Both the position numbers and the translations under genes were made by a program. The notes under the pieces are model-generated. The model had not been told where the DNA came from and searched no databases. It saw only the letters and a program-made list of their open reading frames with translations. Below, piece by piece: positions 1 to 6,882 of a stretch of 9,019 nucleotides of DNA; within the stretch, counting starts at the first letter, position 1; each line of letters opens with the position of its first letter. Source of the DNA: Bacteroidota bacterium (GTDB lineage Bacteria > Bacteroidota > Bacteroidia > Flavobacteriales > Flavobacteriaceae); assembly GCA_023386255.1 (NCBI GenBank), contig JAEWKB010000098.1:1-9019 (forward strand), in the 5' to 3' direction.

Positions 1-1
1 C

Positions 2-118
2 CTCATTGTAGGATTTATGTATCTTATTGCTGCTGTTATAGTATACAAGATACAGGACAAAATTGTGGAAGGCCCTATACTGGCACGTTTTTCCAGGTTA
101 TTCTTTAAAAAATATTGA
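2..118 (+). CDS. C-terminal end of small membrane protein, phage holin / 'competence protein' family (partial)
   Basis: An open frame enters from the left edge and stops at TGA 116-118, giving 38 residues. The fragment starts with a hydrophobic stretch (LIVGFMYLIAAVIVY), which looks like the second half of a transmembrane helix. A short basic/polar tail with the pattern DKIVEGPILARFS and a final FFKKY follows. From memory, this tail is characteristic of a roughly 115-residue Bacteroidota family annotated as phage holin family or competence protein, where a 'DKIxEGPIL' motif follows the last helix. The holin name is historical; a role in lysis or competence is not shown. The next gene begins 2 bases after the stop, so the two are probably co-transcribed and perhaps translationally coupled. 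Most of the protein lies outside the window, so the call rests on the tail only. Confidence 0.65.
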   Translation, partial: LIVGFMYLIAAVIVYKIQDKIVEGPILARFSRLFFKKY

Positions 119-120
119 TT

Positions 121-360
121 ATGGAACATGTAAAGGTTTATCATACGTTCGATGAAATAAACAGGGAACTGGAAATACTTAAGGTAGAAAAGGATCTTGC
201 CTACCACAAGCTTTTAAAAGAATTTGACGAAACAAAAGAAAGCCTTGAGATAAGGAACCTGGTAGGCGATGCGCCTAAGAAGGTGATGGGAGTGCTGAGT
301 GCACTGTCGGGCCCATTAAAGAGCGCGGCGCTAACCTTTCTTTTCAAGAAGATATTTTAA
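121..360 (+). CDS. small DUF6327-like hypothetical protein
   Basis: A complete 79-codon gene ending with TAA 358-360. I chose ATG 121 as the start. A TTG two codons upstream (115) is also in frame, but it overlaps the previous stop and has no advantage. Residues 10-45 form a charged, probably coiled-coil helix (FDEINRELEILKVEKDLAYH and onward). Then come a Gly/Pro-containing turn and a C-terminal amphipathic to hydrophobic helix (GPLKSAALTFLFKKIF) that could lie on a membrane. The layout, a short coil followed by 'xLVGxxP' and a hydrophobic tail, fits the small DUF6327-type proteins I recall beside holin-family and YtxH-type genes in Flavobacteriaceae. The family name is from memory and uncertain. 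Function is unknown; the neighbour suggests an envelope or stress-related membrane role. The gene ends directly at a strong hairpin terminator. Confidence 0.6.
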   Translation: MEHVKVYHTFDEINRELEILKVEKDLAYHKLLKEFDETKESLEIRNLVGDAPKKVMGVLSALSGPLKSAALTFLFKKIF

Positions 361-364
361 ATAG

Positions 365-392
365 AAAGTCCCGCACATAGCGGGACTTTTTT
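365..392. terminator. bidirectional intrinsic terminator between convergent units
   Basis: AAAGTCCCGC (365-374) pairs perfectly with GCGGGACTTT (380-389) around a 5-base loop ACATA. On the plus strand the stem runs into a T tract (387-392). On the minus strand it ends in TTTCTAT, so it can stop transcription from both sides. It sits 4 bases after the stop of the small gene at 121-360. Its T tract touches the stop codon of the minus-strand SPFH gene (391-393), an economical arrangement for two convergent units. Confidence 0.85.
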
Positions 393-1374
393 ATTCAGTT
401 ATTTCAGGTGTATCCGGCTGGGTATAGCCACTTTCTCTTCTGCCATCATCTTGCTTCTTTTTAGTATTTCCGCGTTTTATGGCTTCACCTACCTGGTTAG
501 ATGCCGTAAACGATGCTACCATATTATTCAGCATATCGCTGCCCGCCTGTGGCGAGTTGGGTAAAAGTATAAGGTTGCTGTTAGTATCGCTTCCTATAGC
601 CTGCAGCGTATCATAATGCTGTGTTACCACTATAAGCGCCGAAGCTTCCTGGCTGTTAATACCTACTTTGTTAAGCACATCAACACTTTCTACAAGCCCC
701 CGCGCAATTTCACGTCGCTGGTCGGCTATACCCTGTCCCTGTAAACGCTTACTTTCGGCTTCTGCCTTAGCTTTGGCTACAATACGTATACGTTGTGCCT
801 CAGCTTCATACTCTGCAGCCGATTTTTCCCTGTCGGCCGCGTTAATGCGGTTCATGGCATGTTTTACCTGTGCATCCGGGTCAATATCAGTAATAAGCGT
901 GTTTATAATATCATAACCATAGGTAGCCATGGCATCGTTCAGTTCTCTTTTTACCGCAATAGCAATATCATCTTTACGTTCAAAAACATCATCCAGCTTA
1001 AGTTTAGGCACTTCGGCGCGTACCACGTCAAACACGTATGATGTTATTTGGTCGTGCGGGTATTCCAGCTTATAAAAGGCATCGTACACTTTTTCCTGTA
1101 TCACTTTGAATTGTACCGACACCTTCATCTTCACGAACACGTTCTCCTTGGTTTTGGTTTCAATAATAACATCCAGCTGCTGTATCTTCAGGTTTACCCG
1201 GCCGGCAATACGGTCTATAATCGGAATCTTTAAATGAAGCCCCGCCTGACGGATGCTGTGGAACTTACCAAAGCGTTCAATAATTACAGCCGTTTGCTGC
1301 TTAACCGTGAAAAAGGATGAAAGAAAAATAAAAAGCGCAATAACGAGCGCTACATACAAAGGAATACTTTCCAT
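391..1374 (-). CDS. SPFH/stomatin-family membrane protein, HIR-like
   Basis: A complete 327-residue protein. Residues 5-22 form one N-terminal transmembrane helix (YVALVIALFIFLSSFF). A band-7/SPFH domain follows at about residues 24-180 and starts with the typical VKQQTAVIIERFGKF. Residues 180-225 are an Ala/Glu/Lys/Arg-rich coiled coil (AAEYEAEAQRIRIVAKAKAE), and a polar tail ends the protein. SPFH proteins form large ring- or cage-like membrane oligomers and often modulate proteases or membrane domains. Motifs such as QQLDVIIETKTKENVFV, AFYKL, YVFDVVRAEVPKLKLDDVFE, YGYDIINTLITDIDPD and KHAMNRINAADR resemble plant hypersensitive-induced-reaction (HIR) proteins more than E. coli HflC/HflK. 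No NfeD partner is adjacent. The gene lies 77 bp downstream of gltX but behind the gltX terminator, so it probably has its own promoter; TACCTTAA on the minus strand (1406-1399) is a weak -7 candidate. Family call is firm, precise role unknown. Confidence 0.9.
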   Translation of the reverse strand: MESIPLYVALVIALFIFLSSFFTVKQQTAVIIERFGKFHSIRQAGLHLKIPIIDRIAGRVNLKIQQLDVIIETKTKENVFVKMKVSVQFKVIQEKVYDAFYKLEYPHDQITSYVFDVVRAEVPKLKLDDVFERKDDIAIAVKRELNDAMATYGYDIINTLITDIDPDAQVKHAMNRINAADREKSAAEYEAEAQRIRIVAKAKAEAESKRLQGQGIADQRREIARGLVESVDVLNKVGINSQEASALIVVTQHYDTLQAIGSDTNSNLILLPNSPQAGSDMLNNMVASFTASNQVGEAIKRGNTKKKQDDGRRESGYTQPDTPEITE

Positions 1375-1423
1375 TTTTGACTGATTTATAAATTTATGTT
1401 AAGGTACGATAATTTGAGTAAAT

Positions 1424-1447
1424 AAAAAAGCCTCCGCTTGGGAGGCT
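1424..1447 (-). terminator. intrinsic terminator of gltX
   Basis: Reading the minus strand, AGCCTCC (1447-1441) and GGAGGCT (1435-1429) form a perfect 7-bp GC-rich stem with a 5-base loop, followed directly by a T tract (complement of the A run 1424-1429). It starts 4 bases after the gltX stop codon (1452-1454). It would separate gltX transcription from the SPFH gene downstream. Confidence 0.85.
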
Positions 1448-1451
1448 GTTC

Positions 1452-2963
1452 TTATGATAAGGCTACTATAGCTTTTTGTATGCGGCTTATGGTTTCTTCC
1501 TTACCTATTAGAGCCATGATGTCGAACAGGTGAGGGCCTTTCATAGCCCCTACAAGGCTCAATCGTAACGGCTGCATCACTTTGCCCATACCAATGCCGT
1601 TTTCTTCAATCCAGGCCTTTATAACAGCCTCCAGGTTAGCTGAGGAGAAATCAAGCGTGTTCTGTAGCAAAGTAATTAGCTGATTCATTATTTCCTCTGT
1701 TTCGGGCTTCCAGTTCTTTACGGCTTTTTCATCATAGCTTTCTGGTGCTGTAAAGAAATAATCGCTCAGGTCCCAAAGCTCCTTAGCGAAGGTTGCCCTT
1801 TCTTTTACCAACCCTACAACTTCAGTTACATACTCAAGAGATTTATTTATCCCCTTTTCGAGAAGTATATGCGATAACTGTTGAGCCAGTACTCCATTAT
1901 CCTGCCTTGTAAAATACTGGTGGTTGAACCACTTATTCTTTTCCGGGTCAAACTTTGCGCCCGCCTTGTGTACCCTTTCCAAATCGAAAAGCTGTACCAG
2001 TTCATCCAGCGTAAACAGTTCCTGGTCTGTACCCGGATTCCAGCCCAATAGTGCCAGGAAATTTACCACAGCTTCGGGCAGGTAGCCTTCTTCGCGGTAA
2101 CCTGATGATGTTGTACCATCAGCATTTTTCCACTCCAGCGGGAATACAGGGAAACCCAGCTTATCACCATCTCGTTTCGATAATTTCCCATTACCAACAG
2201 GCTTTAATATCAGCGGAAGGTGGGCAAACTCCGGCGCTTCCCAGCCAAATGCCCTGTAGAGCAGCACATGGAGCGGGAGGGAAGGAAGCCACTCTTCACC
2301 ACGGATGACGTGGCTGGTTTCCATCAGGTGGTCATCCACAATATTTGCAAGGTGATAGGTGGGCATACCATCGCTCTTAAATAAGACTTTATCATCAAGC
2401 AGGTTGCTTTCAAATTTTATATCCCCACGAATGATATCCTTTAAGTGAAGGGTTTCATCTGTAGGTATCTTAAAACGGACCACATATTCTTCTCCGCTGT
2501 CTATCCTTCTCTGTGTTTCTTCGGCAGTAAGGTTTAGTGAATTGTCTAATGTTCCACGTGTAGCATGGTTATAAATAAATGCTTTTCCATCTGCTTCAGC
2601 TTCAGCGCGAAGCTTATCTAGTGCTTCGGCAGTGTCAAACGCGTAATAGGCCCAGCCGTTTTCTACAAGATTAAGCGCATAATCTCTATAAATAGCTTTA
2701 CGTTCGCTCTGGCGATACGGGCCAAACTTACCTTCTTTACCAATACCTTCATCAAAAGGTATCCCGCACCAGTTCAACGCTTCAATAATATATTCTTCTG
2801 CGCCTGGAACATAACGATTTTGGTCTGTATCTTCAATTCTCAGGTAAAATGTACCGCCATGTTTTTTAGCAAACAGATAATTAAAGAGGGCGGTCCTAAC
2901 ACCGCCTATATGCAATGGCCCTGTAGGGCTGGGTGCAAAACGCACGCGAACTTGTTTTGACAT
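1452..2963 (-). CDS. gltX: glutamate--tRNA ligase (glutamyl-tRNA synthetase)
   Basis: Charges tRNA-Glu with glutamate using ATP in the cytoplasm, a class I aminoacyl-tRNA synthetase. The 503-residue length is usual for bacterial GluRS. The HIGH signature appears as HIGG at residues 18-21 within APSPTGPLHIGGVRTALFNY, and LRIEDTDQNR follows. The glutamate/acceptor-binding region includes PTYHLANIVDDHLMETSHVI, RGEEWLPS and LPLH. The KMSKS loop is KLSKR at 260-264 (GNGKLSKRDG). The C-terminal third (about 330-503) is the helical anticodon-binding part. The segment YYAFDTAEAL (about 106-115) lacks the two cysteines present in zinc-binding GluRS enzymes (YYCFCT-type), so this copy should not bind zinc there. 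ATG 2961-2963 is the start, 17 bases downstream of a -7-like promoter element, and the gene has its own terminator. It is divergent from the DUF4175 gene. Identification is secure. Confidence 0.98.
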   Translation of the reverse strand: MSKQVRVRFAPSPTGPLHIGGVRTALFNYLFAKKHGGTFYLRIEDTDQNRYVPGAEEYIIEALNWCGIPFDEGIGKEGKFGPYRQSERKAIYRDYALNLVENGWAYYAFDTAEALDKLRAEAEADGKAFIYNHATRGTLDNSLNLTAEETQRRIDSGEEYVVRFKIPTDETLHLKDIIRGDIKFESNLLDDKVLFKSDGMPTYHLANIVDDHLMETSHVIRGEEWLPSLPLHVLLYRAFGWEAPEFAHLPLILKPVGNGKLSKRDGDKLGFPVFPLEWKNADGTTSSGYREEGYLPEAVVNFLALLGWNPGTDQELFTLDELVQLFDLERVHKAGAKFDPEKNKWFNHQYFTRQDNGVLAQQLSHILLEKGINKSLEYVTEVVGLVKERATFAKELWDLSDYFFTAPESYDEKAVKNWKPETEEIMNQLITLLQNTLDFSSANLEAVIKAWIEENGIGMGKVMQPLRLSLVGAMKGPHLFDIMALIGKEETISRIQKAIVALS

Positions 2964-2980
2964 TGTTCAGAAATTTTGTG

Positions 2981-2988
2981 CAAAGATA
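2981..2988 (-). promoter_or_regulatory. putative gltX promoter, Bacteroidota -7 element
   Basis: On the minus strand the sequence reads TATCTTTG, an exact match to the Bacteroidota housekeeping -7 consensus TAnnTTTG. No clear TTG -33 element is seen 19-21 bases upstream, which lowers confidence. Transcription would start around 2975 and leave a leader of only about 10-15 bases before the gltX ATG. Confidence 0.5.
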
Positions 2989-3128
2989 CGCAAAGCATCA
3001 TATTTAAGTCCTCATTTTACAGTCCTATCAACATTAACAGCGGGTTATAAACACTTAGCTGTTGATTTTTACGTTAATCCTATCAATAGAATTTGTAATT
3101 TTATCGGTTATTAACAATCATCGTCATT

Positions 3129-6100
3129 TTGGAAACGAAAAACATCATATATAACAAGCTGGAAAGCTTTATAAAAAAGTACTATACCAACGAATTATTG
3201 CGTGGCAGTATCTTCTTTATAGGGCTTGGGCTCATGTACTTTATATTTACACTGCTTATAGAATATTTCCTGTGGCTGCCACAGGGCGGCAGGACAGTGC
3301 TGTTCTGGCTGTTCATAACTGTGGAGGCATTCCTGCTGCTGCGGTTTATACTGTTCCCTTTATTTAAGCTGTTTAAATTACAAAAGGGTATTGACTACCA
3401 ACAGGCATCACAAATCATTGGTAACCATTTTAGTGAGATAAGCGATAAGCTTACCAACTTCCTGCAGCTGTCGGGCCAGTCACAGCAGTCAGAACTTTTA
3501 GCGGCCTCAATAGAACAAAAAGCAAATACATTACAGCCCATACCTTTTACTAATGCAGTAAATTTTAAAAAGAACGTAAGGTATATTCCGTATGCTGCCA
3601 TTCCGCTATTGTTGATATTGTTTTTCCTTATCAGCGGTAACTCCGGCATTATTACACAAAGTTTTGACAGGGTAGTGCACTATGATAAGCATTACGCACC
3701 ACCGGCGCCATTTGAATTTAAGATATTGAACAACTCACTGATGGCACAGCAGGATACTGATTTTGTGCTTCAGGTGGAAACACAGGGAAAGATAATTCCT
3801 GAAAATGCCATGATAACCATAGGGGAGGAGAATTATTATCTGGAATCGGTTAAGCCGGGTGTGTTTCAGTACAGATTTGAAAAGCCCTCTAAAAATGTGG
3901 AGTTTCAGCTGAAGGCCAATGATGTTACCTCAAAGCCATATGAACTTGCTGTAGTAGCGGTGCCTACTATAGCTAACTTCGAGATGGTACTTAACTTCCC
4001 AAGCTATTTGGGTAAGAAAGCTGAAGTTGTGCGTGGAACAGGTAACGCAGTGGTACCCGAAGGAACCCGTGTAACATGGCGTGTACAGGCTTTGGCCACT
4101 AACGCTATTGAATGGGCAGGCGCAGGAGGTACAACAGCTTTTAGTAAGGGCGAGAATAGCTTCCAGCTGTCAAAAACTATTATGCAGAACACAGATTATC
4201 AAGTCCTTACTTCTAATGCTAAAGTAAAGCACCATGAAAAGTTGCAGTACCAGATTAGCACGATTAAAGACCAGTACCCAACCATTGGGGTTTCTGCCGC
4301 GCCGGATAGCCTTAAACTGAAGAGGCAGGTTATTTTAGGTGAGGTTTCTGATGATTATGGGCTTACTAAACTGCAGGTTGTATATTATCCCAAAGATAAT
4401 CCTAATGCTGCCAAACGTGCCAACCTTCCGGTTAAGAGAGAGGCGGTTGACAGATTCTATTATACCTTCCCAGACGGGCTAAACCTGCCTGCAGGAGTAT
4501 CTTATGAATACTATTTTGAAGTGTTTGATAATGATGCCGTACATAATTACAAAAGTTCAAAATCATCAGTATTTTCTCATAGAGAGCTGACACAGGACGA
4601 GCAGCAGGAAAAAGTTCTACAGGAGCAGAACAGCAACATCAACAGCCTTGAAAGATCTATAAAGAACCAGGACAAGCAGTTGAGCGAGCTTGATAAGCTG
4701 CAGAAGATGGGTAAGGAGAAAACCAATATGGATTTCAAGGACCAGAAGAAGGTACAGGATTTCATCAACCGCCAAAAGCAGCAGGATGAGATGATGAAGG
4801 AATTCTCTAAAAAGCTACAGGAAAATCTTGAGCAGTTTAACCCGGAGAAGAAAGATGAGTTTAAGGATGAGCTGATGAAGCGCCTTGAAAAGAATGAGAA
4901 GGAAGCTGAGAAAAACCAAAAGCTGTTGGACGAATTAAAAGAATTAACCAATAAGCTTAAGGAAGAAGAGCTGTTTGAAAAAATTGATAAGTTTAAGCAG
5001 AATGCCAAGAACCAGACAAAGAACCTGGAGCAGCTTGTAGAGCTTACAAAACGTTTTTATGTAGAGAAGAAAGCAGAGCAGATTGCAGACCAGCTTGAAA
5101 AGCTTGCAGAGAAGCAGGAGAATCTTTCAGAAAGTAAAGACAATACTGCCGATAAGCAGGAGCAAATAAATAAGGAATTTGATAAGCTTCAGCAGGAAAT
5201 GCGTGACCTTGAAAAGCAGAATGAGGAGCTAAAGAAGCCGATGGATATACCCAGCGATAAGCAGCAGGAGCAAAGCATTGAGCAGGATATGGATAAGGCG
5301 CAGGAAGAGCTGAACAAACAAGACGCTAATAAAGAACAAAAAGCGTCTAAAGCAAAGCCCAAGCAAAAGTCGGCCGCACAGAAGATGAAGCAGATGAGCG
5401 GAAAGATGATGGAAATGATGGCCTCAGGCGATATGGAGCAGATGGAGGAAGATGTAAAGATGCTGCGTCAGATACTGGATAACCTGCTTGCCTATTCTTT
5501 CTCGCAGGAAGATGTTATGGGCAAGTTCAAGTCGTCTCAGGCTAAGTCGGTTGGGTATAGTACTTACCTTAAAAAGCAGCAGGACTTAAAGCAGCAGTTT
5601 CGCCATGTTGATGACAGCCTATTTGCCTTATCGCTCCGTAACCCTAAGATTACCGAAGAGATTACAAAAGAGGTAGGAAATGTACACTATTCTATAGACA
5701 AAGCTTTAGCTGACCTTTCAGAAATGGTTGTTCCCCGTGGTGTTGCCAACCAGCAGTATGCCATAACATCGGCCAATAAACTAGCCGATATGCTTAGTGA
5801 TGCACTTAACGGAATGCAGCAGCAAATGCAAATGCAGGGTATGGGCACAGGTAAAGGAAAGGGCAAAGGCCAGGGTAATGATGTGCAGCTTAGCGATATC
5901 ATTAAGAAGCAGGAAGGGCTTGCTAAAAAAATGCAGGAAGGTATGCAAAAAGGTGGTAAAGATGGTAAGGGACAGCCGGACAAGAATGGCCAGAAAGGTG
6001 GTGAAAAAGGAGGTGAAGGTGATGGAGGCGAAGGCGATGCAGGAGAATTACTTGAAATATATAAAGAACAGCAGCAACTACGGGAGCAATTGCAACGCGC

Positions 6101-6443
6101 CCTTGAAAAAGAGGGTATGGGCGGCAACGGACAAAATGCTGCACGCCAAATGAAGGAGATCGAAAAACAGCTGCTTAACAAAGGCTTTAAAAATGAAACC
6201 CTGCAGCGTATGCTGAACCTGAAGCATGAGCTACTAAAACTTGATAAGGCGATCCAGCAGCAGGGAGAGGAAAATAAGCGCCAGTCACAAACCAATAAAA
6301 AAGAGTTTAATAACAGCGCGAACCAGCTTCCGCCTGCTCTAAAAGAATATCTGAATAGTGTGGAGATATTAAACAGACAAAGCTTACCTTTGCGCCCAAA
6401 TTTTAATCAAAGGGTGCAAACCTACTTTAAGAAGAATGATTAG
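3129..6443 (+). CDS. DUF4175-family large membrane / coiled-coil protein
   Basis: A 1104-residue protein of unknown function. It has three predicted membrane helices near the N-terminus (about 25-50, 56-80 and 152-172). Next is a probably extracytoplasmic beta-rich region (about 190-480) with Ig-like character (PPAPFEFKIL, NFPSYLGKKAEV, SDDYGLTKLQVVYY, VSYEYYFEVFDND). A very charged Gln/Lys/Glu coiled coil spans about 490-760, and a Met-rich stretch 755-775. A Gly/Lys low-complexity part (about 894-972) with GTGKGKGKGQG and GGEKGGEGDGGEG comes next, then a final coil. This layout matches the DUF4175 family and the related low-complexity proteins of alphaproteobacteria. The start is TTG 3129: the frame is closed upstream by TAA 3096-3098, and the first in-frame ATG (residue 36) would cut into the first helix. 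It overlaps ybeY by 8 bases. A weak -7-like TAATTTTA lies at 3096-3103. A structural or envelope role is a guess only. Confidence 0.88.
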   Translation: METKNIIYNKLESFIKKYYTNELLRGSIFFIGLGLMYFIFTLLIEYFLWLPQGGRTVLFWLFITVEAFLLLRFILFPLFKLFKLQKGIDYQQASQIIGNHFSEISDKLTNFLQLSGQSQQSELLAASIEQKANTLQPIPFTNAVNFKKNVRYIPYAAIPLLLILFFLISGNSGIITQSFDRVVHYDKHYAPPAPFEFKILNNSLMAQQDTDFVLQVETQGKIIPENAMITIGEENYYLESVKPGVFQYRFEKPSKNVEFQLKANDVTSKPYELAVVAVPTIANFEMVLNFPSYLGKKAEVVRGTGNAVVPEGTRVTWRVQALATNAIEWAGAGGTTAFSKGENSFQLSKTIMQNTDYQVLTSNAKVKHHEKLQYQISTIKDQYPTIGVSAAPDSLKLKRQVILGEVSDDYGLTKLQVVYYPKDNPNAAKRANLPVKREAVDRFYYTFPDGLNLPAGVSYEYYFEVFDNDAVHNYKSSKSSVFSHRELTQDEQQEKVLQEQNSNINSLERSIKNQDKQLSELDKLQKMGKEKTNMDFKDQKKVQDFINRQKQQDEMMKEFSKKLQENLEQFNPEKKDEFKDELMKRLEKNEKEAEKNQKLLDELKELTNKLKEEELFEKIDKFKQNAKNQTKNLEQLVELTKRFYVEKKAEQIADQLEKLAEKQENLSESKDNTADKQEQINKEFDKLQQEMRDLEKQNEELKKPMDIPSDKQQEQSIEQDMDKAQEELNKQDANKEQKASKAKPKQKSAAQKMKQMSGKMMEMMASGDMEQMEEDVKMLRQILDNLLAYSFSQEDVMGKFKSSQAKSVGYSTYLKKQQDLKQQFRHVDDSLFALSLRNPKITEEITKEVGNVHYSIDKALADLSEMVVPRGVANQQYAITSANKLADMLSDALNGMQQQMQMQGMGTGKGKGKGQGNDVQLSDIIKKQEGLAKKMQEGMQKGGKDGKGQPDKNGQKGGEKGGEGDGGEGDAGELLEIYKEQQQLREQLQRALEKEGMGGNGQNAARQMKEIEKQLLNKGFKNETLQRMLNLKHELLKLDKAIQQQGEENKRQSQTNKKEFNNSANQLPPALKEYLNSVEILNRQSLPLRPNFNQRVQTYFKKND
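5808..6044 (+). repeat. low-complexity Met/Gln then Gly/Lys-rich coding segment
   Basis: Within the DUF4175 gene, residues about 894-972 run from a MQQQMQMQGM stretch through GTGKGKGKGQG to repeated GG(K/E) motifs (GGKDGKGQ, KGGEKGGEGDGGEG). The DNA is purine-rich on the plus strand and locally repetitive (several GGTAAAG, GGTGG and AAAGG-like units). It is probably a flexible linker between coiled-coil parts and a place where length could vary by slippage. Confidence 0.7.
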
Positions 6444-6855
6444 TTTTAATTATGAAACTGATTTCGAGCTTCAGGATGAGGCAAAATATCAGGAGTGGCT
6501 TTCGAGTGTAATTGCTTCGGAAGGTAAAAAAGAAGGTGAAGTTAATTACATTTTTTGTGATGATGAATATCTTCTTCAGATAAATATACAATACCTGGAT
6601 CATGATACACTGACAGATATTATCAGTTTTGATTACACTATGGGTAATGAAATCAGCGGTGATATTTTTATCTCTGTCGAAAGAGTGAGGGAGAATGCTG
6701 CTGATTATGGTGTTTTTTTTGAAGAGGAGTTAAGGCGCGTAATGGCTCATGGGATCTTACACTACTGCGGGTATAAAGATAAGTCTGAAGAGGATGAGCA
6801 GATGATGCGAAATAAAGAAGAAGAGAAGATTGCTATGTTCCACGTGGAACAATAA
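6436..6855 (+). CDS. ybeY: endoribonuclease YbeY (16S rRNA 3'-end maturation)
   Basis: A metal-dependent endoribonuclease of the UPF0054 family, involved in 16S rRNA 3' maturation and ribosome quality control in the cytoplasm. The protein has 139 residues, slightly short but normal for Bacteroidota. INIQYLDHDTLTDIISFDY (49-67) matches the family's N-x-x-Y-R-x-x-D-x-x-T-D-x-x-SF block, and SGDIFIS (74-80) matches the GDI strand. HGILHYCGYKD (105-115) corresponds to HGxLHLxGxDH. Two hallmark residues differ: the conserved Arg of the first block is Leu54, and the third zinc-ligand His position is Asp115 (H105-x3-H109-x5-D115). The ATG lies inside the end of the DUF4175 gene (8-nt overlap ATGATTAG), implying translational coupling. 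The last six residues, MFHVEQ, are encoded by a perfect parS-like palindrome (6836-6851). Confidence 0.93.
   Translation: MISFNYETDFELQDEAKYQEWLSSVIASEGKKEGEVNYIFCDDEYLLQINIQYLDHDTLTDIISFDYTMGNEISGDIFISVERVRENAADYGVFFEEELRRVMAHGILHYCGYKDKSEEDEQMMRNKEEEKIAMFHVEQ
6836..6851. promoter_or_regulatory. parS-like centromere site 1 (perfect palindrome)
   Basis: TGTTCCACGTGGAACA is a perfect 16-bp inverted repeat. It fits the bacterial parS consensus TGTTNCACGTGAAACA with a single deviation (G for A at position 12), which makes it fully symmetric. It lies in the last codons of ybeY, in frame as ATG-TTC-CAC-GTG-GAA-CAA followed by the TAA stop. ParB/Spo0J would be the expected ligand. Confidence 0.75.
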
Positions 6856-6882
6856 CATCTTAATGAAGAGGAATAACTTAAA

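Noticed and set aside
115..120. Upstream TTG start for the small DUF6327-like gene
   Set aside because: It overlaps the previous gene's TGA, and ATG 121 is only two codons later, so the ATG is preferred.
668..1233. Three overlapping plus-strand frames within the SPFH gene
   Set aside because: They oppose a clearly real SPFH protein and read as antisense shadows of its Ala/Glu/Arg-rich coil.
3062..3103. Promoter for the DUF4175 operon (TTGATT at 3062 and TAGAATTTG or TAATTTTA downstream)
   Set aside because: Elements resemble the Bacteroidota consensus, but the spacing to a TTG is wrong (about 23 to 31 bases against 19-21), so I did not list it as a feature.
4577..5008. A 143-codon minus-strand frame rich in Ser, Phe and Cys
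   Set aside because: Antisense shadow of the coiled-coil part of DUF4175 (AAG/GAG/CAG codons read backward); no signal of a real protein.
5797..6153. A 118-codon plus-strand frame inside the DUF4175 gene
   Set aside because: Out-of-frame reading of the low-complexity segment, with a Lys/Arg/Met-rich composition; no independent start signal or homology recognised.
5687..6295. A 202-codon open frame on the minus strand rich in Ser, Cys and Pro
   Set aside because: It is the antisense image of the Gln/Lys/Gly-rich end of the DUF4175 gene; the odd composition follows from the purine-rich sense strand, and no family resemblance is seen.
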